NCBI GenBank assembly: GCA_019828595.1
Contig: JAHQRK010000001.1
Location: 2,294,001-2,358,000, forward strand
Direction: 5' to 3'
Length of the DNA: 64,000 bases
Origin: Aphanomyces cochlioides
Lineage: Eukaryota > Oomycota > Saprolegniomycetes > Saprolegniales > Verrucalvaceae
Shown piece by piece: positions 55,701 through 64,000 of this stretch. The position numbers were made by a program, and so were the translations under genes. The first letter of the stretch is position 1. The number at the start of each line of letters is the position of its first letter. The notes beneath the pieces were generated by a model. It saw only the letters and a program-made list of their open reading frames with translations. It had not been told where the DNA came from and made no database searches.

Positions 55701-56171
55701 TGCTTCAGTTTTCCCTGCATTTTGACTTGTATCACCATTCATTGCTATGGATATGTTCCGTCGTGAATCAGACGCCACCCCAGATCCACGTCGCGATGCA
55801 GTTTCAACTTTTTCGCTATCATCCTCACCACCGCGGCTCGTAGCACCTCGTCGCTTTGAGACAGTTTTTGCAGCAACAACGTCCCGTCTTAAAACAACAA
55901 TATCCTTTTGGAGTGCGTCAATGTTTTGCTTCATGTACTTGAGCTGGTCTTTTAGACTTTGACATTCTACCATGGCTTCTGAATTGTTGGCTATGTTTTG
56001 CATTGCCTCTGTAAGCCATTGTGGTATATCACCACTTCCCATGCCATTTTTCTCGAGTATTTCAATCTTTGAGCGAAGCCCCAAAATGATATCGAGCAAG
56101 TTCTCTTCGTTGTATAGAAGCTCTGGGGGATGCTTCCATTGTAAGCCCACGATGTTGGCGCTGCTAGTCAT
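52716..56171 (-). CDS. Large coiled-coil protein, unknown
   Basis: From ATG 56171 (MTSSANIVGLQWKHPPELL) to the stop at 52716 a chain of about 12-15 exons encodes an almost continuous coiled coil (heptads such as QLKYMKQNIDALQKDIVVLR, AKDSVIRLQAEMKRRD, IRGTNKVFMHH region, KLGDIIVNECWKFE). An Arg/Ser/Gly-rich stretch lies in the first exon (SRRGSGVASDSRRN). A low-complexity tail includes RMIQSPHANSPFVFRGGFRI. About 950 residues. I do not recognise the family; length and composition would suit a cytoskeletal, basal-body or flagellar protein. Exon boundaries between 53200 and 55200 are uncertain, and two adjacent genes are not excluded. Confidence 0.6.
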
Positions 56172-56328
56172 GGTTAACTGTTGAAACGCTCAAAAATACC
56201 GTCAAGGGGCTATTGCATGAAACTGTCATTTCCACGAATAACCCCGTGACACGGATTTGAAGTGCATTCTTGTTGACACAAAGGGAGCACTCGCCATATA
56301 TTCCGAATATTATTGATTGAGATTGTGC

Positions 56329-57051
56329 TCAGAACATATTCATGTTGCGTTCGCCGTGGCCTCGTGGCAATCTGACCTTGGAGCTATTCTTCTGCACAGC
56401 ATCCAAAGTGAAAGCGTAGTGGTCGCCCACGCTCTCAAGCGTCCGCTGAAGGTTGAAATACCACTTGACATCAATTGCCACAATGTACGCAAGGAAATCT
56501 GGAATCACGCTGGATTCACTCTTGGTCTCTTCTATGGATTTGACGTGCGATGTCTTGTGAGTTAATTCGTCTGTTCTTTCATCATTGTCCTTGGTTGTTG
56601 ATGCCGCCACTTTGGTATTCGTCGATTCCTTTGCAGCAAACTTCTCAAATGCTGTGGCGCGCTGCCAAAAATAGTCTGTCATGCTGTCCCAAGATTTCTG
56701 GAGGGCAGTGCGGCTAGCACTGATTTGAAGTTGAACAGACTTTTGGACTTCGACACCAAAATTATTGCCATCAGCCACAGGAGGGACAAGAAGTTGAATC
56801 CATCTCTCCAACCGTTGCAGCTCTTGAATGGCAATATGAATTTCATCTAGGACTAGTGTCACCAAACGAGTCAAGTGTGTATTGGACTCGGCATGAACAG
56901 AAACGCCTTGTGTAAGTGCAGCCGTCATTTGAGACGGCGACCTTGGAGGAAATTCTGTGGCAAGTAGATTTGTGATATGGGCCATTCGTTGAGGAATCGT
57001 AGCAAGTACGATGGTTGCAATATTCGATGTTTCCTCCAAGAAACTTTCCAT
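56329..57051 (-). CDS. PSME3: Proteasome activator PA28-gamma (REG gamma) homologue
   Basis: Forms a heptameric ring that caps the 20S proteasome and speeds ATP-independent peptide cleavage, usually in the nucleus. A single exon of 240 residues, the family's normal length. The N-terminal helix region is followed by IAIQELQRLERWIQLLVPPV, then ADGNNFGVEVQKSVQLQIS, the activation-loop region that inserts near the proteasome gate. The helices YFWQRATAFEKFAAKES and VKWYFNLQRTLESVGDHYAF follow. Between them is a Thr/Asp/Lys-rich insert with STTKDNDERTDELTHK. A conserved linker and positively charged end (SSKVRLPRGHGERN) complete it. A TCCGGA core lies 50-55 bp upstream of the ATG. Confidence 0.9.
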   Translation of the reverse strand: MESFLEETSNIATIVLATIPQRMAHITNLLATEFPPRSPSQMTAALTQGVSVHAESNTHLTRLVTLVLDEIHIAIQELQRLERWIQLLVPPVADGNNFGVEVQKSVQLQISASRTALQKSWDSMTDYFWQRATAFEKFAAKESTNTKVAASTTKDNDERTDELTHKTSHVKSIEETKSESSVIPDFLAYIVAIDVKWYFNLQRTLESVGDHYAFTLDAVQKNSSKVRLPRGHGERNMNMF

Positions 57052-57230
57052 GACACCACGCCGGCAATCCTTTGCCAGAAACAGCCGAAGATTGGCAACG
57101 TCCGGAAAAAATCACAGTCCTACATTGTATCCGAATAGAAATTGAGAGTTGCTTGGAAATTTAATTGGTACAAATACACAGAGTCTATTGGTCCGTCATA
57201 ATATTTTTACAAATTTTTGTTCAAAGACTG

Positions 57231-57434
57231 TTAACAAACCTCGGGATCTTTATCCTTCGTGACGTTGCTCTCTCGAGGCATGGGAATGGCACGACTGCGT
57301 CGCAATGTGATTGCTATAGTGCATATAATGAACCTGTCAAATTTAAACGTTTGTGTTGACATCATATATTGATGCTTACGTCTCGTTTCAGATACCCATA
57401 CAAGCTTTCCTTGCGAAGATTCCATCAGACACAT
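57231..57434 (-). CDS. Possible small gene, 67 residues
   Basis: ATG 57434 begins MCLMESSQGKLVWVSETR and an uninterrupted frame runs to 57231, ending KDKDPEVC. A GTAAGC...TTGACAG pair at about 57379-57328 might be an intron, in which case the downstream reading differs. I recognise no domain. It could be the first exon of a gene that is otherwise unseen. Confidence 0.25.
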   Translation of the reverse strand: MCLMESSQGKLVWVSETRRKHQYMMSTQTFKFDRFIICTIAITLRRSRAIPMPRESNVTKDKDPEVC

Positions 57435-57704
57435 AAAACGTAGAAATTACAGAAACTGGTAGCTGCTACATCATTACCGTGGCAATGCGATGCAATACGT
57501 AGTGAAGACATGATCCAATGGTAAGTCTGACCGAGCGAAACGAAATCTCGTTGATTTTGGTACTCCTTGAGTTTGCCATGACTGAATTGCAGAATTAATT
57601 TGATTGGTCATAAATTTGTTCATTTAGTTGTGACGTTTTATTAGCCAATCAAACGAACAAATTCTGAGGATTCCTCGACTTCGTTTTCTGACTCTCTTGA
57701 GGAA

Positions 57705-58205
57705 ATGCTGACACGAATGTCCAGGCGCATTCTCACCCGCATAGAACGTCCCGTCCTTGTGACAACAAATGTGGACTTCGGGGAGGAAAATCATGAGCGC
57801 CTGCCGACATTCCCTCGCATTGCCCTCCCCGTTGTTGAGTCGTCGAATGTATTCAAGGCTGCATCGTATTCATTCAAGGACCCTTTCGTGAAACTCAACC
57901 TCATCCGCAAGCAATTGGAAAATGGATTTCGAGAGCTAAAAGTTCAAAGTGTTGATGTACCTGTAGCCTCGCCAGCGCCAAGCTCCCCCTCCACAGTCCA
58001 CTTCGACTTGTCATCGTTATTGTCAGAGGTGGAGACTCTGGCCAGTAACGAGCTGCGTCAAGTGTATGAATTTGAGCGCACCAGCCATGGCAACATTCCA
58101 ATTGAGCGGTATTTTACATTGGGACAACATCTTTACCAATCTATGGTGTGGACTATGCATCCAAGTGCTTGGCACAGTGTTGGGCAACGTTGCCGCGTTC
58201 ACTGA
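57705..58205 (+). CDS. Unknown protein with mitochondrial-type leader
   Basis: An intronless frame of 166 residues. The N-terminus, MLTRMSRRILTRIERPVLV, is an amphipathic, arginine-rich helix without acids in its first part, as in mitochondrial presequences. The rest contains FKDPFVKLNLIRKQLENGF and VHFDLSSLLSEVETLASNEL, followed by a tail with WTMHPSAWHSVG. No known domain recognised. Inverted CCAAT boxes lie at about 57600-57655, within 105 bp upstream. Its stop codon is 31 bp from that of the convergent gene at 58237. Confidence 0.55.
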   Translation: MLTRMSRRILTRIERPVLVTTNVDFGEENHERLPTFPRIALPVVESSNVFKAASYSFKDPFVKLNLIRKQLENGFRELKVQSVDVPVASPAPSSPSTVHFDLSSLLSEVETLASNELRQVYEFERTSHGNIPIERYFTLGQHLYQSMVWTMHPSAWHSVGQRCRVH

Positions 58206-58236
58206 GATGTATATTTTTGTATATCAGTTCGACTAC

Positions 58237-60129
58237 CTAACCTAATATTTCTTTCTTCCATTTTGCAACTAGCGCATGTGAAGCTGTTGCTACAGGCTCT
58301 GCTGGATGCTTTCGTAGCTTGTTTACACTTCTTCCCAGGCCAGTCTCCTTTAAAACTTCCATTGTCAATTTCATAGCATTGAGTTCTTGTAACATTGACA
58401 TTGCCACTCGGGCATCCAAAGTCTTTACATCAGTCGTACTATCCAAAACTGTTTGAATATGTTGTAAATTTGCGTCAAGTGGGATCTATAGGGAGTTAAA
58501 GGAAAGAAAAGTACACGTGATTACCAGTTTCACATCCATTGTTGCCGCTTTGTCCTGTAGTCTTCGTAATGCTTGCTTCATGTAGTTTCTCTTGATATCA
58601 GATTCAAACGATTCAGTATTATCAACACGCTATGAGATGCTTTAGTGAAAACTTCCGATGTTAGTCGACAAACCCTTTGGTGCTCAGTCGATGCATTCCT
58701 TTGTAAAATTGATAAGACTTGGGCATCTGAGATACCAGGAGCATATCCATTGAAGCAAGGCTCCGAAAGAGAATAGAGAGCTACACTGGCTTTATGCACA
58801 ACTTGTTGAGGCGATTCTGATGAGTCGTCACCAGCATTTGTTTGAACAAATGAATGAGGAAAACATAAAGCAAAGGCGACGCCCCGATCAACACTCATTC
58901 CAAAACATTTCAAAGCCTAAGTACAAATTTGGCATTAGAATTAAACTCCTTCAGTGAAATTACCCGAGTGAACTCTCCAATGAGATGGTTATCTCCACGG
59001 CCGATGTGTATGTCCAAGTGAGCCTGCAAGAAGTAATATTCATTTGGCATGAGATCCTATAAAGTTTCTTTTCATTGCCCAACCTCAAGTTATTGCAGTA
59101 CCACAGCAATTTGAAGAGTACCCCAATTCGTCAGTGTTAAAATTGTTCGGCAAACGTAGTAACATTGATCAATATACTCAATCTCGCTCATAGAGGAAGG
59201 ACCTTGGTACGGGTAGTACGCTGGAGCCCATTTAAGAACCTGATCAACATTCAACGCGGAATCATAGAATAAAACATACCGAAGCATATGAACATCCCAA
59301 AGAAATATCGAGGGAAGAAGCATAGTACAAGACGGTCAAGGCGTTCGAGAGCATTTGAAAACTACTCTGTTTTCCATCAGACAGTGGACATGAAACTAGT
59401 GGATCCCATCCAAAATAATCCTACCCAAAGTTGACGACAAATAGAATGAGAAGAGCATACCTGTGGTGAATACGGGTTGCTTGACAAAACTCCCCGTAAT
59501 TCAGCTTCACGCGAATGTTGTAATCCAACGCGCTCCAATGTGTACATGGACGCAATCACATCCAAAACTTGTAATGGATTTGGTTTGGTCTCAGGAAGCC
59601 ATTCACTTTGAATATCTGTGCCAACATAAACACTTCCAAGCTGTCGGGCATAAAAAATGAGCGATTGATACATCTCCCGCTCGCTGATGATCAACGATAA
59701 ATCGCAAAACGATTGAATAACATCTAAACTGCATTCGGGGTGCTCAACAGCAAAGTGGTAGAGCCGATGGATCCCCATCATCATAGCTTCTCTTCTCTCC
59801 TCTTGCTTCCACCATTTGTTACTGGTCTTCGGAATGCTGATCTCTGGGCGTGATGGTACAGTCGGCGTTGATGTACTTGGCCCTCGCTGCAATATTCCAT
59901 GCATAAGGCGCTTGATAATATCCTTATGGTGCGTCAAACTCAGCGAGAGTGACTTTTCAATATGCAAGCGAACAACTTTGAGACTACGTGCTTCTTCAGG
60001 CTTGGCTTTCTTCATAAACTGTTCTATGCAATTTCGCATCTTATCCTCTAGTTCCTTTGTTATAGTCTTAGGAGCGATGATAACGGATGTTCCTGATGCC
60101 CCCATTCGGGTCCACATTCCATTCGCCAT
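58237..60129 (-). CDS. Protein with C-terminal TFIIS N-terminal (LW) domain
   Basis: ATG 60129 opens MANGMWTRMGASGTSVIIAP. Over about six exons the bulk (about 500 residues) is helical and unrecognised, with WYLPE-like segments such as DIQSEWLPETKPNPLQVLDV and FDLSLIISEREMYQ. The last exon gives a clear TFIIS N-terminal/LW fold: ELNAMKLTMEVLKETGLGRS, VNKLRKHPAEPV and HALVAKWKKEILG. That domain, shared by TFIIS, Elongin A, IWS1 and MED26, binds disordered motifs in transcription factors. Thus I infer a nuclear role in transcription elongation or Mediator. The order, with the LW domain at the C-terminal end of a long helical protein, is not that of TFIIS. Confidence 0.65.
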
Positions 60130-60703
60130 GGTTCCGCTGCCTCAAGACCACTTGCCTCTGATAAATGAAAACTCAAAATTTATAATAAATATTTGAGAAA
60201 AGATAATTTCCTTTGTTTCGAATTACTGACGACAAACATTGCACTCATTTTTATGTGCACTAAAGAGCTTGAAAACTTCCGAGTTTTCATTACTGGGAGG
60301 CAAAGGCTGTAATCCATCGACTCCAGTGACGAATCACCGGAGCAATGATTGGGAAATGTTCACCTCCATCAATGAACGATTTATGAGCAAGATGACTTGA
60401 GTCCACAAGTTAATAGACACAGACTGTGGTGTTTGCCTTTGTAACAAGCAAGCTCTTGCATTAGAATTCAAACTATTGACAGAGAAAGATCTTTAGAAAC
60501 ATGCCAGAGTTATCGATCAAAATACCGTGAATTTACGGAGTAAAATGAAATGGCGTACAGCTGTATCAAGTTGAGAGTTCTTCATTCCCACTGTCAGTGA
60601 AATCAGTAAAATGAAACAGAGGTAGTAGATGAATTTTTCGAATCATCTATTTATAATATGAATTCAATTTACACTAATTTATGCAGTTTGAGGTAGAATT
60701 TGC
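60130..60703. other. AT-rich divergent spacer
   Basis: Contains the promoters of the LW-domain gene and of tubulin cofactor D. I see no gene. A piece near 60590-60640 (CTGTCAGTGAAATCAGTAAA followed by ATGAAACAGAGG) loosely resembles the repeat-like sequence at 389-412 at the other end of the window, but the match is too weak to call a repeat. Confidence 0.3.

Positions 60704-64000
<3,297 letters not shown>

Noticed and set aside
57595..57670. Inverted CCAAT boxes and partly inverted AATTTGTTC pieces before the gene at 57705
   Set aside because: Could be promoter CCAAT elements, but the inverted repeat is imperfect and short; CCAAT also occurs by chance in A/T-rich sequence.
60590..60640. Resemblance to 389-412 near the left end
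   Set aside because: Too short and imperfect to support a dispersed repeat.

Overview
The window is nuclear DNA from a compact eukaryotic genome. The gene set points to a flagellated stramenopile, most likely an oomycete of the Saprolegniales (Aphanomyces/Saprolegnia type). The evidence is a classical chitin synthase, the intraflagellar transport protein IFT57, a mitochondrial-type aspartyl-tRNA synthetase, very short GT-AG introns (about 31-60 nt), and convergent genes whose stop codons lie only 22-32 bp apart. The taxon is inferred from gene content; I ran no database search. Exon structures were read by eye from GT/AG sites that restore reading frame and family conservation.

Left part (1-20.1 kb): a pogo/Tigger-like transposase remnant, a frame-broken TOG/CLASP-like pseudogene, then a run of housekeeping genes. 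These are importin alpha (-), mitochondrial AAA ATPase ATAD3 (-), ribosomal protein eL31 (-), mitochondrial AspRS (-), an intronless 3.8 kb cobalamin-dependent methionine synthase (+), a small unknown gene (-), and a head-to-head pair of FUN14-domain mitochondrial membrane protein paralogues (17.7-20.1 kb).

Middle (20.5-37.1 kb): a WD40-BTB-kelch-BTB gene (+), IFT57 (-), an unknown charged protein (-), a HAD-like protein that appears to have lost its catalytic aspartates (-), a tail-to-tail pair of genes fusing a BED zinc finger to deoxyribose-phosphate aldolase, a small gene with a repeated HGGIY motif (+), a RING-Tubby-like protein (+), a TPR-SGNH hydrolase-like protein (-), and a 47-residue cytochrome c oxidase 5C-like protein (-).

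Transposon island (37.5-42.0 kb): a complete but frameshifted Tc1/mariner element (TA target duplication, matching inverted repeats) lies about 350 bp from a decayed PIF/Harbinger element (TAA duplication, matching inverted repeats, divergent Myb-like and DDE genes).

Right part (42.3-64 kb): an unknown small gene (+), E4 ubiquitin ligase UFD2/UBE4 (-), chitin synthase (+), a CDK with PSTALRE helix (-), proteasome lid subunit RPN6 (+), a large coiled-coil protein (-), proteasome activator PA28-gamma (-), a small unknown gene (+), a protein ending in a TFIIS N-terminal/LW domain (-), and the 5' part of tubulin cofactor D (+, runs off the window). UFD2, RPN6 and PA28-gamma place three ubiquitin-proteasome genes within 14 kb.

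The palindromic octamer ATCCGGAT (usually within TATCCGGATA) occurs at least eight times. All sites are intergenic; six of them lie 30-100 bp upstream of start codons, and near-matches sit at similar distances from four other genes. It is a candidate core-promoter or transcription-factor element. The most unusual items are the BED-DERA fusion pair, this octamer, and the multi-domain fusions (WD40-BTB-kelch-BTB, RING-Tubby, TPR-SGNH).
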